Below are positions 1 through 8,546 of a stretch of 60,165 nt of DNA, piece by piece. This DNA comes from Cyclobacteriaceae bacterium (lineage in GTDB: Bacteria; Bacteroidota; Bacteroidia; Cytophagales; Cyclobacteriaceae). The notes below the pieces were generated by a model. It made no database searches. It had not been told where the DNA came from and saw only the letters and a list, made by a program, of their open reading frames with translations. Location of the stretch: contig JALHOT010000008.1 of assembly GCA_022842845.1 (NCBI GenBank), positions 1-60,165 of the forward strand, read 5' to 3'. The translations under genes and the position numbers were made by a program. Every line of letters begins with the position of its first letter. The first letter of the stretch is position 1.

Positions 1-4
1 CAAC

Positions 5-532
5 ATGGCTAAGTACAAAGACTTTCCCATAGAGAAAGGAACTCGAATACTATACGAGGAAAACCTGCTCTCCAAGTATGATCAGCACGGAAAAATGGAA
101 ATCTCTGACATCACACTTACAGAAGGGGCAGGTGCTGCGGCAGAAGAATTAAAGATGACCGTGGTACACCTGTCGGATCTGGATTTTACGGTACCGAATT
201 TTGCATTGGAGCCTGAGAAGCTATGGACTAGATTCTCCGAACTTTCATTTGGTAAAGATATTGATTTCGGCTTGTTCGAGTCTTTTTCTCGTATGTATTA
301 CTTACGCAGCGATGAAGAAGAGGCAACCCGTAATTTCTTCAATCAAAAGCTTGTACAGTTTTTAGAAGGTCATGATGACCTGCATATTGAGTCTAATCGC
401 AATAAATTATTAATCTATACAAAGCGGGAGCTTCTCACTACTGAAGAAATCGAGAGCCTTATTTCAATTATCAATGACTTGGTACTGGCGATGAACTCAA
501 AAACTAAGCTGCAAACAAGCACAGACAAATAA
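5..532 (+). CDS. Unidentified protein, possibly the C-terminal part of a longer one
   Basis: The first ATG in the window opens a 175-residue frame ending in TAA at 530-532. I do not recognise the family. The visible part is soluble and acidic, has no signal peptide or membrane segment, and contains a mixed alpha/beta stretch rich in aromatic residues (motif MYYLRSDEEEA near residue 97). A Lys- and Thr-rich tail follows. The frame stays open to the window edge, so the true start may lie upstream; proteins of this look in Bacteroidota often carry membrane helices before such a domain (inference). No neighbour on the left is visible, and the next gene begins after a 167-base gap. Confidence 0.6.
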   Translation: MAKYKDFPIEKGTRILYEENLLSKYDQHGKMEISDITLTEGAGAAAEELKMTVVHLSDLDFTVPNFALEPEKLWTRFSELSFGKDIDFGLFESFSRMYYLRSDEEEATRNFFNQKLVQFLEGHDDLHIESNRNKLLIYTKRELLTTEEIESLISIINDLVLAMNSKTKLQTSTDK

Positions 533-699
533 TAGAAATATCACATTATCAATTTTTGTTGATTTTGATTGCCGGCCCAAATGTGTTTTGCTTGGCTCGG
601 CAACATTTCTTTATTGGTTAATGGCTGCAACTTGCATCGGGATTTTCCCTTTTGATTAAATAGCCTAATTACAAATAATTATAAATATTTTTGCCTCCC

Positions 700-2055
700 A
701 TGAATAGAATGACTTTTCAATTGCTTATTGGAGCATTTGTTTTGCTTATTAGCACTGCTTACAGCCAGACGCCAAACGTTTCTGAAATGAAGTGGAAATT
801 GAATGAAAGTGGCAGTGAATATCTAAAGGTTACGTTCCTCAATCAGATTTGGTTGAGGTATGATCAGAGTAATCCGGGCACCCACGTTTTGGGTGAGCCT
901 GTTGACAATACTTTTGATATAGGTTTGCGCAGAACGCGTATACAATTTTACGGTCAGCTAACAGACCATGTTTTTTTCTATACACAGTTCGGTCAGAATA
1001 ATTTCAACTATTTGGCTGGACAGAATGCAACAAATACAGGTAATAGAAAATTTCAGGTTTTCTTTCATGATGCCCTGGGTGAATACAAAGTGTGGAAAGA
1101 CAAAGACAGACTTTTTTTGGGCTCTGGTTTAACGATCACCAATGGCTTATCTCGTTTTAGCCAACCTAGTATTGGCACTATTTTAACTCTGGATGTACCC
1201 GTATTTGCACAAGCTACCGTTGACCAAACAGATGAGTTCTCTCGTAAGCTGAGTGTGTATGCACGCGGACAGGTGGGTAAATTAGATTATCGTGTTGTGT
1301 TGAGCGATCCTTTTCCAATTACTTCTAACGGAGTGCAGGCACCACCACTGTCGGCCAATGCAACGTTTTCGCAGCGCGGTCAGCACAAACAATACCAGGG
1401 TTTTTTTGCCTACAACATCTTCGACAAGGAATCACACAGTGTGCATTACATGACAGGTACTTATCTGGGAAAGAAGAAGGTGTTAAATATAGAAGGTGGA
1501 TTTATCACGCAACAGAAGGCCATGTGGTCTCAGGAAGCATTATTCTCTGATACACTTTACCATAACGTAAATCTTTGGTCTTTGGCAGTTTTTTACGATG
1601 CCCCGATCAATCAACAAAAGGGTACGGCTTTGTCTGCTTACCTTGGCTACTTTGATTATGATTTTGGTAAAGGCTATTTGCGTTATAACGGTATTATGAA
1701 TCCGGCTACCAGCATTGTTGGTCCTTATTTGCAGGGTAGCCAAGGCAATGCTTTCCCCATGTTTGGCACTGGCTCTGCTATATATGCACAAGTGGGCTAC
1801 TTACTAAAAGAAGATTTATTGGGAGAAGAGCATGGCACCTTGTTGCCTTATGCATCTCTTATGTCTGCCGATTGGGATCGATTGTCAGGACGAATGAATG
1901 TAGTTGATCTGGGTGTAAACTGGTTGATAAAAGGTCATAATGCTAAGTTAACCCTCAATTACCAGAACAGACCTTATTATGAATTGCAGGGAAATGATTT
2001 AGTCAAGAAGGGCAACAGAGGGCAGGTGCTTCTACAGTATCAAATATTCTTTTAA
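700..2055 (+). CDS. Outer-membrane porin (phosphate-selective-porin-like beta-barrel)
   Basis: About 451 residues beginning with a signal peptide that ends near TAYSQ. The rest alternates polar and hydrophobic residues in the way of an outer-membrane beta-barrel (motifs RRTRIQFYGQL and YTQFGQNNFN) and ends in a typical C-terminal strand with terminal Phe (LLQYQIFF). Porins of the phosphate-selective O/P type have this length and aromatic pattern. I chose ATG 700; an in-frame TTG at 691 adds three residues, and ATG 709 is also possible. The gene is alone between a 167-base gap and a strong intergenic hairpin. Substrate is unknown. Confidence 0.75.
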   Translation: MNRMTFQLLIGAFVLLISTAYSQTPNVSEMKWKLNESGSEYLKVTFLNQIWLRYDQSNPGTHVLGEPVDNTFDIGLRRTRIQFYGQLTDHVFFYTQFGQNNFNYLAGQNATNTGNRKFQVFFHDALGEYKVWKDKDRLFLGSGLTITNGLSRFSQPSIGTILTLDVPVFAQATVDQTDEFSRKLSVYARGQVGKLDYRVVLSDPFPITSNGVQAPPLSANATFSQRGQHKQYQGFFAYNIFDKESHSVHYMTGTYLGKKKVLNIEGGFITQQKAMWSQEALFSDTLYHNVNLWSLAVFYDAPINQQKGTALSAYLGYFDYDFGKGYLRYNGIMNPATSIVGPYLQGSQGNAFPMFGTGSAIYAQVGYLLKEDLLGEEHGTLLPYASLMSADWDRLSGRMNVVDLGVNWLIKGHNAKLTLNYQNRPYYELQGNDLVKKGNRGQVLLQYQIFF

Positions 2056-2064
2056 CAATTTTGC

Positions 2065-2099
2065 ATGAATGGCTTCTACAATTTGGAGAAGCCATTCAT
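2065..2099. terminator. Intergenic hairpin between convergent genes
   Basis: A perfect 13-bp inverted repeat (ATGAATGGCTTCT at 2065-2077, its complement at 2087-2099) with a 9-base loop lies between the porin stop and the end of the convergent HNH gene. No long T-run follows on either strand, so termination is inferred from strength and position. Confidence 0.55.
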
Positions 2100-2118
2100 A
2101 GCTTTATGCAAGTACTGT

Positions 2119-2664
2119 TTAAATTTTTATATCGCCCCAATTTTCGCCACTTTTAATCCTGCTGATTTGCATATCAGACACCCCGAACTTTTCAGCAATG
2201 GCTTTGAGTGATTTCTTGCCGGCAGCAATTTGCTTTTTTATATCAACAACTTTGGCGGGCGTCAATTTGTGGTTGGCAATCTTTCGCTTTCTTCGGCCCT
2301 CAAGTACATGTTTTTGCATTTGTTGTATCGTAACCCATTTTAAGTTGCGGTAGTGATTGTCTTCTTTAGATTGATTGAGGTGAATCACAAACTTACAGGT
2401 CTTGTCAGGTTTTTTTAAGAAATGCTCTGCCACTAGTCGGTGAATAAGAAAAGTTCTGTTGGCCCCTTTTATTCGGATAGTAATGGAGGGATAGCCCGAA
2501 GCAAGGCCATGCCTTAAGAAGCTTCCTTCTTTAACATTTGTTGTGTAACTGATGATACGGCCATGGTTAGTAATGGCGTATTTAAATCCTTTCAGCGATC
2601 GGGCTATGGGCATTACCGAAATGCGCTCGTCAGGAAATAGCTTGAGTGAAATAGACTTGGTCAT
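2119..2664 (-). CDS. HNH/NUMOD4-like DNA-binding protein with C-terminal HTH
   Basis: 181 basic residues. The N-terminal part (residues 20-65) resembles a NUMOD4 module (KYAITNHGRIISY). Residues 75-125 resemble a His-Asn-His nuclease core of the IHRLVAxxFL type followed by NLKWVT. The usual NHIDG sequence is altered to IHLNQ, so one His is kept but the core is divergent. Residues 135-181 form a helix-turn-helix ending in ISRIKSGENW, as found at the ends of group I-intron and phage homing endonucleases. The gene stands alone with no intron or phage genes beside it. It could be an active free-standing endonuclease or a domesticated DNA-binding regulator; the sequence alone does not decide. Confidence 0.65.
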   Translation of the reverse strand: MTKSISLKLFPDERISVMPIARSLKGFKYAITNHGRIISYTTNVKEGSFLRHGLASGYPSITIRIKGANRTFLIHRLVAEHFLKKPDKTCKFVIHLNQSKEDNHYRNLKWVTIQQMQKHVLEGRRKRKIANHKLTPAKVVDIKKQIAAGKKSLKAIAEKFGVSDMQISRIKSGENWGDIKI

Positions 2665-2728
2665 GTCTTTTTTGTCAGCAAAGGTTTACGTCTTAAATTT
2701 TACTGACTAATCAAATATCGGATGTACT

Positions 2729-3487
2729 TCAGAGCAATGCAAATCTCATTTGCCTCCAGGTATTGATGGCAATACCACTTACGATGAAAAGAAGGCTCAA
2801 TGCTGCAAAGGCGATGGCTTCATTATCTGATCCTTTCCATCGAAAATAAATACCAAAGAGTGCCCACACAACCACAAGGGCAAAAGGAGGAACCCTGTAT
2901 TTAGCAGTGATAAACATAGCCAGTAATGAAGCAACTACCATCATGATGATTGCCCAGATGTTGTGGGCAATTGAAAGTGCAGACCAGTTAATTGAAACAA
3001 GTAGGGCTGAAACATTGGCAATAATCGCCACACAAATCCACGCAAAGTAAATGGTGAAGGGAAGGCGGATAAATATTTTTTCACTTGGCGTGGTCATGGA
3101 AATTTTTCGAACTTTTAAGAAAAGCTTTGCCAGCGTTAGCAGTAAAAGCAACATGATGGTTACCGACATGGCTACTTGTAAATAATGCCAGGCCAGAATC
3201 CAGCTGACATTTAGTAACGAAGACAGCCAAAATAGCCTGGCAGTTTCTGCAAAAGCATAGGCATCGGCCTTAAGCCAATTGAGAATAATATAACCTAACA
3301 AAAGCAGGTAGATGACACTCCAAATTGAAAAAGTAACACCTGCCGGTGTAAACAAGCTGGGATATAGTGCCGATACCTCTCCTGTATTGAGTCCGTTAAT
3401 AGGTAAAATGTTGGCAAGCGCGTTGACAATAATGGTGAGCACAAAGGCGAGGGTGCTAAGCAATGCGTTGCGATGTATCTTTTTCAT
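2729..3487 (-). CDS. TspO/MBR-like tryptophan-rich sensory membrane protein
   Basis: 252 residues with about seven hydrophobic segments and no cleavable signal. Residues 42-65 carry the sequence LFTPAGVTFSIWSVIYLLL, which matches the PAGxxFxIWxxIY signature of TspO/MBR-related proteins. Family members bind tetrapyrroles or other hydrophobic ligands in the inner membrane; the Bacteroidota branch is longer than the 150-residue core and its function is not established. The gene is divergent from the M28 peptidase, with 134 bases between starts. A short inverted repeat (GCAAAG-C-CTTTGC at 3520-3532) lies in that gap and may be an operator, but the evidence is weak. Confidence 0.65.
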   Translation of the reverse strand: MKKIHRNALLSTLAFVLTIIVNALANILPINGLNTGEVSALYPSLFTPAGVTFSIWSVIYLLLLGYIILNWLKADAYAFAETARLFWLSSLLNVSWILAWHYLQVAMSVTIMLLLLLTLAKLFLKVRKISMTTPSEKIFIRLPFTIYFAWICVAIIANVSALLVSINWSALSIAHNIWAIIMMVVASLLAMFITAKYRVPPFALVVVWALFGIYFRWKGSDNEAIAFAALSLLFIVSGIAINTWRQMRFALL

Positions 3488-3621
3488 AACACACTAACAT
3501 AGAAAACTATTTTATGTTGGCAAAGCCTTTGCAATTTCCGCTGGTGTAAAAGACAGATATAATCTTGTTGTGCCCTTTAAAGAGGATTACTTTCGGGCCA
3601 GATAACCAAACCCTATACTAG

Positions 3622-5184
3622 ATGAAAATGAAATTTGCCACAATTACGCTGCTGGCCTTGCTGATTGTTGCCGGATCGCAAGCTCAGGTAAAAGACAAGG
3701 TCGATTCTGCCGCATATGCAAAACTGAAGAGCGAAGGCTTTGAACGTTCGCAGGTAATGGACATTCTAAGCATGCTCACAGATGTTAATGGCCCGCGATT
3801 AACCAACTCTCCCGGCTATAAGACAGCCGCTAATTATGCGAAAACAACCATGGAGGCCTGGGGACTTAGCAATGTGCACTTTGACTCTTTTGGTGAGTTT
3901 GGCAGAGGGTGGCAAATCAAAAAATTCGGATTAAGCGCCACAGCTCCTACTTATTTTAACATCATCAGTACACCCAAAGCCTGGTCACCGGGTGTAAAGG
4001 GAACTGTATCTGCCGAGGTTGTTTACCTTGATGTTAAAACAGAGGAAGACCTGGAGAAGTATAAGGGCAAGCTGAAAGGCAAGATTGTGCTATTTAATTT
4101 CCCTATCATGCCTAAACCACATTTTGAACCGGATGCCACGCGCCATGCAGATTCAACTTTATTGAAAATGGCTAATGCAGCCCCTCGCGATCGTGCTGCC
4201 AGCGGCACAAGGCGCTTTGCAACGGGTGCCCCCGAAGCACTGACCTACAAAAAGTGGATGATGTGCCAAAGTGAAGGAGCCTTAGCAGTATTGGAATGCA
4301 GCAGAGGAGACCATGGTACATTATATCCGCAAGCAGCCACCATTCCTTATGCGCCAGAAACACCGGCTGCAGAACGCTTGCGAGCCTATGCCGCCAATGC
4401 CCCCAAAATTCTTCCACAAGTTTTGGTGGCAGCTGAGCACTACAATCGCTTGGTGCGCCAAATTCAAAAGGGTGTAGCTGTCAAACTTGAGTTAACTATG
4501 GAAACAGAGTTCACCGCTGCAGAAGATGGATTCAACGTGATCGCGGAAATTCCCGGTACTGATAAAAATGCTGAAGTAGTGATGATAGGTGCTCACTTAG
4601 ATTCATGGCATGGCGGCACAGGCACTACCGATAATGGTGTTGGTGTAGCGGTTTGTATGGAGGCCATGCGATTGATTAAAGCCTCTGGGCTGCAACCGAA
4701 ACGTACCATACGCATAGGTTTGTGGGGAGGCGAAGAACAAGGCCTATATGGATCGAGAGGTTATGTCAAAAAACACCTGGGTGAAACTATTGATGGCAAA
4801 GTTGTACTAAAACCTGCAGCTGAAAAATTTTCAATTTATCTGAATACAGATAATGGAACAGGTAAATGGCGCGGCATTAACATGCAAGGCAATGAAAAAA
4901 TCAGGCCTATCTTCCGCGAATGGTTAAAGCCTTTTGAAAGAACCGGCACTGCCACGCTGTCTTTAAACAGTACGGGAAGCACAGACCATGTACCTTTTGA
5001 TGGTATAGGGTTACCGGGCTTTCAATTCATTACCGACCCTATTGAATATTTTACCAGAAGCTGGCATTCAAACATGGACACCTACGAGCGTGCCATAGAA
5101 GCTGATTTAAAGTATAACGCAGTACTCATGGCTACCCTCGCTTACCAGGCAGCTGTAAGAGAAGAATTAATACCGAGGCAATAA
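3622..5184 (+). CDS. Exported M28-family zinc aminopeptidase
   Basis: 520 residues with a signal peptide (cleavage near GSQAQ). A PA-like insert spans roughly residues 120-270 (GKLKGKIVLFNF). The catalytic M28 domain follows. Its co-catalytic zinc residues are all visible: His and Asp in GAHLDSW, the bridging Asp in TTDNGVG, the Glu pair in GGEEQGLYG, Asp in NTDNG and His in SWHSNMD. Such enzymes remove N-terminal residues from peptides in the periplasm or outside the cell. The gene is monocistronic and followed directly by a strong terminator. Peptide specificity cannot be read from the sequence. Confidence 0.88.
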   Translation: MKMKFATITLLALLIVAGSQAQVKDKVDSAAYAKLKSEGFERSQVMDILSMLTDVNGPRLTNSPGYKTAANYAKTTMEAWGLSNVHFDSFGEFGRGWQIKKFGLSATAPTYFNIISTPKAWSPGVKGTVSAEVVYLDVKTEEDLEKYKGKLKGKIVLFNFPIMPKPHFEPDATRHADSTLLKMANAAPRDRAASGTRRFATGAPEALTYKKWMMCQSEGALAVLECSRGDHGTLYPQAATIPYAPETPAAERLRAYAANAPKILPQVLVAAEHYNRLVRQIQKGVAVKLELTMETEFTAAEDGFNVIAEIPGTDKNAEVVMIGAHLDSWHGGTGTTDNGVGVAVCMEAMRLIKASGLQPKRTIRIGLWGGEEQGLYGSRGYVKKHLGETIDGKVVLKPAAEKFSIYLNTDNGTGKWRGINMQGNEKIRPIFREWLKPFERTGTATLSLNSTGSTDHVPFDGIGLPGFQFITDPIEYFTRSWHSNMDTYERAIEADLKYNAVLMATLAYQAAVREELIPRQ

Positions 5185-5207
5185 CTTTATAGTGTGTATT
5201 TAAATGT

Positions 5208-5242
5208 AAAGCGGCCGAAGAATTCTTCGGCCGCTTTTTTTT
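5208..5242 (+). terminator. Rho-independent terminator after the M28 peptidase gene
   Basis: A perfect palindrome (arm AAAGCGGCCGAAG at 5208-5220 and its complement at 5225-5237) with an AATT tip is followed by an unbroken T-run through 5242. Confidence 0.93.
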
Positions 5243-5285
5243 GAATAGAGTATTAGAGTCAACTTCACTTTGTAATGAATAACTC

Positions 5286-5771
5286 TTATTCATTTGATTT
5301 TCTATAGAGTAGGCCCACGCCAGTAACTGAAAGAGCAACAACTAAATTTAAGATAGAGGATGTTAAAAAATTTTGAGCGTAAGCTTCCACCGATACCTTT
5401 TTTTCAATTTTCTCTGCATCCAGTGTCTCGTATGCACCAACCCCCTTTCGCTCTCTTCTGTTATTGATTTGCTCAATACGCTGCTCTGCTAATATGTACT
5501 TATAGCTTGTATCAATATAATTGTTAAAAGTGTAGTCAAAGCCGATACTCACAACACTTGAAATACTGAGGTATACAATGAAGTGTGTGAAAGCTTTTAG
5601 GAAGCTGCTATATTCATCTTTAAAATAGTTTTTGGCCACAACTATAGTGATTGTCAGAAAGACTACAATGTGCCCCCCGGCCAGAATAAATCTATTTTCT
5701 GGAAGCATATCCAACAAATAGAATAGTATGAATAATGCAATATGGGATGTGCCCAAAAGTATGCCCTTCAT
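5286..5771 (-). CDS. DUF4199-like membrane protein
   Basis: 161 residues with four predicted transmembrane helices (about residues 3-20, 27-46, 60-80 and 133-155). A charged, soluble segment of about 50 residues lies between helices 3 and 4. This arrangement is that of the DUF4199 proteins common in Bacteroidota, whose function is unknown. The gene lies downstream of the small Cys-rich peptide gene on the same strand, but a hairpin with a short T-run separates them, so the two may be transcribed separately. Confidence 0.6.
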   Translation of the reverse strand: MKGILLGTSHIALFILFYLLDMLPENRFILAGGHIVVFLTITIVVAKNYFKDEYSSFLKAFTHFIVYLSISSVVSIGFDYTFNNYIDTSYKYILAEQRIEQINNRRERKGVGAYETLDAEKIEKKVSVEAYAQNFLTSSILNLVVALSVTGVGLLYRKSNE

Positions 5772-5796
5772 GATAACAAGATTAAATGATGGAAAA

Positions 5797-5824
5797 GAGG
5801 TGATGAAGGTATGATCATCACCTC
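5797..5824 (-). terminator. Hairpin between the small peptide gene and the DUF4199-like gene
   Basis: A 10-bp inverted repeat (GAGGTGATGA at 5797-5806 and its complement at 5815-5824) has an 8-base loop. On the minus strand it is followed by TTTTCC. Its position just past the peptide stop suggests a terminator or attenuator. The minus-strand arm contains AGGAGGTG, a perfect Shine-Dalgarno look-alike, which is probably coincidental. Confidence 0.5.
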
Positions 5825-5833
5825 CTGATTATA

Positions 5834-6022
5834 CTAAATTATATAGGTGTCCCAAAAGCATCCTTCAGGACCGCTGCAACACCAATATTCATGGTGGAAT
5901 TCAACACCCATAATTTCAATGGTGGTACCAACTATTTTAGTGCAAACAGCCTGCGCAGAGGCTACCATAGGAATCGCCAGAGCAGCGACTGTTCCTACCA
6001 GGATGATCATTTTTCTTTTCAT
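5834..6022 (-). CDS. Small exported Cys-rich peptide
   Basis: 62 residues. Residues 1-24 are a clear signal peptide (MKRK basic end, hydrophobic core, ASAQA cleavage region). The mature part of about 38 residues has four Cys (one near its start, then WCCSGPEGCFW) and several aromatic residues. I do not recognise a family. It recalls the short NVEALA-type Cys-rich peptides of Bacteroidota in size and Cys content but lacks their NVEALA motif. A hairpin follows the gene, supporting an independent transcript. The mature peptide is probably disulfide-bonded in the periplasm or outside (inference). Confidence 0.55.
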   Translation of the reverse strand: MKRKMIILVGTVAALAIPMVASAQAVCTKIVGTTIEIMGVEFHHEYWCCSGPEGCFWDTYII

Positions 6023-6337
6023 AATGGTTAAGTTTTAGATTGTTACTAAATCCATCTCTGCAGAAATGCTGTACTAAAATGCAGATAATAAACCTCCATC
6101 TCTAGTACAGAATGGCGGATGCCTGAAAGATCAGGTATAGTTTTTTTTGCCAAAGCGGTTTTTAATGCAATACCAAGGGGTGGTTATGTTAATATTAAGG
6201 CATATTCAATGTGCATTTTTAAGAAAAATGATAGCGTAGGTAGCCTCGCATGTTGAAAAAAGAAAGCACCGCTCCTCTAAAATGGCTTTGTTATCAAAGC
6301 CGACTTTATTAGACTTACTATAAATTAACATACAACT
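6023..6337. other. 315-base intergenic region between divergent genes
   Basis: This is the longest gap in the window and holds no credible reading frame. Visible structure is limited. A 9-bp direct repeat TCCATCTCT occurs at 6051-6059 and 6095-6103. An inverted pair CTGTACT/AGTACAG lies at 6069-6075 and 6104-6110. A small hairpin GGCTTTG-TTAT-CAAAGCC is at 6284-6301, 36 bases before the prolyl oligopeptidase start. These may be regulatory sites for the two divergent genes, but none is strong alone. Confidence 0.4.
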
Positions 6338-8479
6338 ATGAAAGTATTTGCCCTCATCACCATATGCTTTATTGCGGCCGCACTTGCATCCTGTGGCCCC
6401 AAAGAGCAGGCCAGCAGTTTTAAGTATCCTGTCACTGCTAAAGTAGACACGGTCGATAATTATTTTGGAACGGAATTAGCAGACCCCTATCGCTGGCTGG
6501 AAGACGATACCAGCAAACAGACAGCTGAATGGGTGGCAGCTCAAAACGATGTTACATTCGCTTACCTGAAAAACATTTCCTATCGCGACAAGATTAAAGA
6601 ACGCTTATCAAAAATCTTTAATTACGAACGCCTGAGTGCCCCCTTTAAAGAAGGAGATTATTATTATTTCTATAAGAATGATGGTCTTCAAAATCAAAGT
6701 GTGCTCTATCGCAAAAAGGGCGAAGAAGGTCAGGGCGAGGTTTTTCTTGATCCCAATAAATTCAGGGAAGATGGGACCATCTCACTGGCTGGAATTTCTT
6801 TCAGCAAAGATGGATCACTCGCGGCTTATCGTATTTCTAAAGGTGGTGCAGACTGGACAGACGCCATCGTGATGAAAACGGAAGATAAGAGCATTGTAGA
6901 AGACACACTCAAAAACATTAAGTTTAGTGGTATCGCCTGGAGAGGCAATGAAGGATTTTATTACAGCACCTACGATAAACCCAAGGGCAGCCAGCTTTCA
7001 GAAAAAACACAATTCCATAAATTGTATTATCACAAGCTAGGAACTCCGCAAAGCAGCGATGTGATGATCTTTGGTGGAGAGAAAACACCCCGCAGGTACA
7101 TTGGCGCCTACCTTACCGAAGATGAAAGATTTTTGGTAATCACGGCATCTACCAGCACTACCGGCAACGAATTATATATGCAAGACTTAAAAGATCCTAA
7201 AGGCAAGATCGTCACAGTAGTCGATAACTTTGATAAAGATCACTATGTAGTTGATAACGAAGGATCGCGTTTAATTATTCAAACAAACTTAAATGCCCCC
7301 AACAACCGACTCGTTGAAGTAGATTTTGCAAACCCGGGTTCTGATAACTGGAAGGATTTGATTCCAGAAACAGAGAGCGTATTGAGTGCATCAACTGGTG
7401 GCGGAAAAATTTTTGCCGAGTATTTGGTGGATGTGAAGACGGTTGTTAAGCAATATGACTTACGCGGTAAATTAGAGCGTGAAATTGAGTTGCCGGGCAT
7501 TGGCACAGCCGGGGGCTTTGGCGGAAAAGCAGATGAAAAGTTTGACTACTACACCTTCACCTCCTTCACCTTTCCTCCCACTATTTATAAGTATGAAATT
7601 GCCACAGGTAAATCTACTGTTTACGAAAGACCTACAGTTGATTTCAATCCTGAGGACTACGAAACCAAGCAGGTGTTCTACACCAGTAAGGATGGAACGA
7701 AGGTACCTATGTTTATCACCCACAAAAAGGGTCTTGAGTTAAATGGTAAAAATCCTACCATGCTTTATGGTTATGGTGGTTTCAGCGTTAGCCTACAACC
7801 AAGTTTTAGTACAGCCCGCATTGTTTGGTTAGAGAATGGTGGGGTGTATGCTCAACCTAACTTGCGTGGTGGTGGCGAGTATGGTGAGAAATGGCATTTA
7901 GCAGGAACGAAAATGAACAAGCAAAATGTGTTTGATGATTTCATTGCTGCTGCTGAATACCTGATTAAAGAAAAATATACTTCGAGCGACTACCTCGCTA
8001 TTTCAGGAGGCTCTAACGGTGGCCTATTAGTAGGTGCCACCATGACGCAACGTCCTGATCTGATGAAGGTGGCCTTCCCTGCAGTGGGCGTAATGGATAT
8101 GTTACGTTACCATAAATTTACAGCAGGGGCAGGTTGGGCATACGATTATGGAACAGCTGATGACAGTAAAGAAATGTTTGAATACTTACGCAAGTACTCT
8201 CCTGTGCATGCGCTGAAGCCAGGCGTGGCTTATCCGGCCACCATGGTAACTACAGCCGATCACGATGATCGCGTGGTGCCTGCACACTCTTTTAAATTTG
8301 CTGCTACTTTACAAGAGCATCACACCGGTAACTTACCCGTTCTTATCCGCATCGAAACCAATGCCGGGCATGGTGCAGGTACACCTGTATCTAAAACAAT
8401 TGAACAAGTGGCCGATCAATACTCATTTGCCTGGTATAACATGGGGGTTGTACCACCCATTGCTAAAGACGACATGTAG
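6338..8479 (+). CDS. Lipoprotein prolyl oligopeptidase (S9A family)
   Basis: 713 residues, the usual length for prolyl oligopeptidase plus an export signal. The N-terminus carries a lipobox (ALASCG, lipidated Cys near residue 19), so the enzyme is probably anchored in the periplasm or outer membrane. A seven-bladed propeller spans roughly residues 75-430 and the alpha/beta-hydrolase domain lies C-terminal. The triad is intact: Ser559 in SGGSNGG, Asp in the ADHDDRVVP motif (about 641-644) and His678 in AGHGAG. Family members cut short peptides after Pro. The gene is monocistronic, ending at a bidirectional terminator. Confidence 0.93.
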   Translation: MKVFALITICFIAAALASCGPKEQASSFKYPVTAKVDTVDNYFGTELADPYRWLEDDTSKQTAEWVAAQNDVTFAYLKNISYRDKIKERLSKIFNYERLSAPFKEGDYYYFYKNDGLQNQSVLYRKKGEEGQGEVFLDPNKFREDGTISLAGISFSKDGSLAAYRISKGGADWTDAIVMKTEDKSIVEDTLKNIKFSGIAWRGNEGFYYSTYDKPKGSQLSEKTQFHKLYYHKLGTPQSSDVMIFGGEKTPRRYIGAYLTEDERFLVITASTSTTGNELYMQDLKDPKGKIVTVVDNFDKDHYVVDNEGSRLIIQTNLNAPNNRLVEVDFANPGSDNWKDLIPETESVLSASTGGGKIFAEYLVDVKTVVKQYDLRGKLEREIELPGIGTAGGFGGKADEKFDYYTFTSFTFPPTIYKYEIATGKSTVYERPTVDFNPEDYETKQVFYTSKDGTKVPMFITHKKGLELNGKNPTMLYGYGGFSVSLQPSFSTARIVWLENGGVYAQPNLRGGGEYGEKWHLAGTKMNKQNVFDDFIAAAEYLIKEKYTSSDYLAISGGSNGGLLVGATMTQRPDLMKVAFPAVGVMDMLRYHKFTAGAGWAYDYGTADDSKEMFEYLRKYSPVHALKPGVAYPATMVTTADHDDRVVPAHSFKFAATLQEHHTGNLPVLIRIETNAGHGAGTPVSKTIEQVADQYSFAWYNMGVVPPIAKDDM

Positions 8480-8499
8480 AAATTATTGAATGATAAGAG

Positions 8500-8546
8500 G
8501 CCGATGGTCAAACGAATAGCTGTGTTTGACCATCGGCTTTCTTTTT
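8500..8546. terminator. Terminator between convergent peptidase and TonB-receptor genes
   Basis: A perfect 14-bp stem (GCCGATGGTCAAAC at 8500-8513, complement at 8524-8537) with a 10-base loop is followed on the plus strand by TTTCTTTTT. On the minus strand the same hairpin lies just past the TonB receptor stop, so it may serve both genes. Confidence 0.9.

Noticed and set aside
571-601. Imperfect hairpin GCCG..CCAA/TTGG..CGGC after the first gene
   Set aside because: The stem is interrupted by two mismatched bases on each side and no T-run follows.
5768-5818. A 16-codon frame on the minus strand directly after AGGAGGTG, ending in an ATGA overlap with the DUF4199-like start
   Set aside because: The Shine-Dalgarno look-alike touches the ATG with no spacing, lies in a hairpin arm, and Bacteroidota rarely use such sites. 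The overlap is probably chance.
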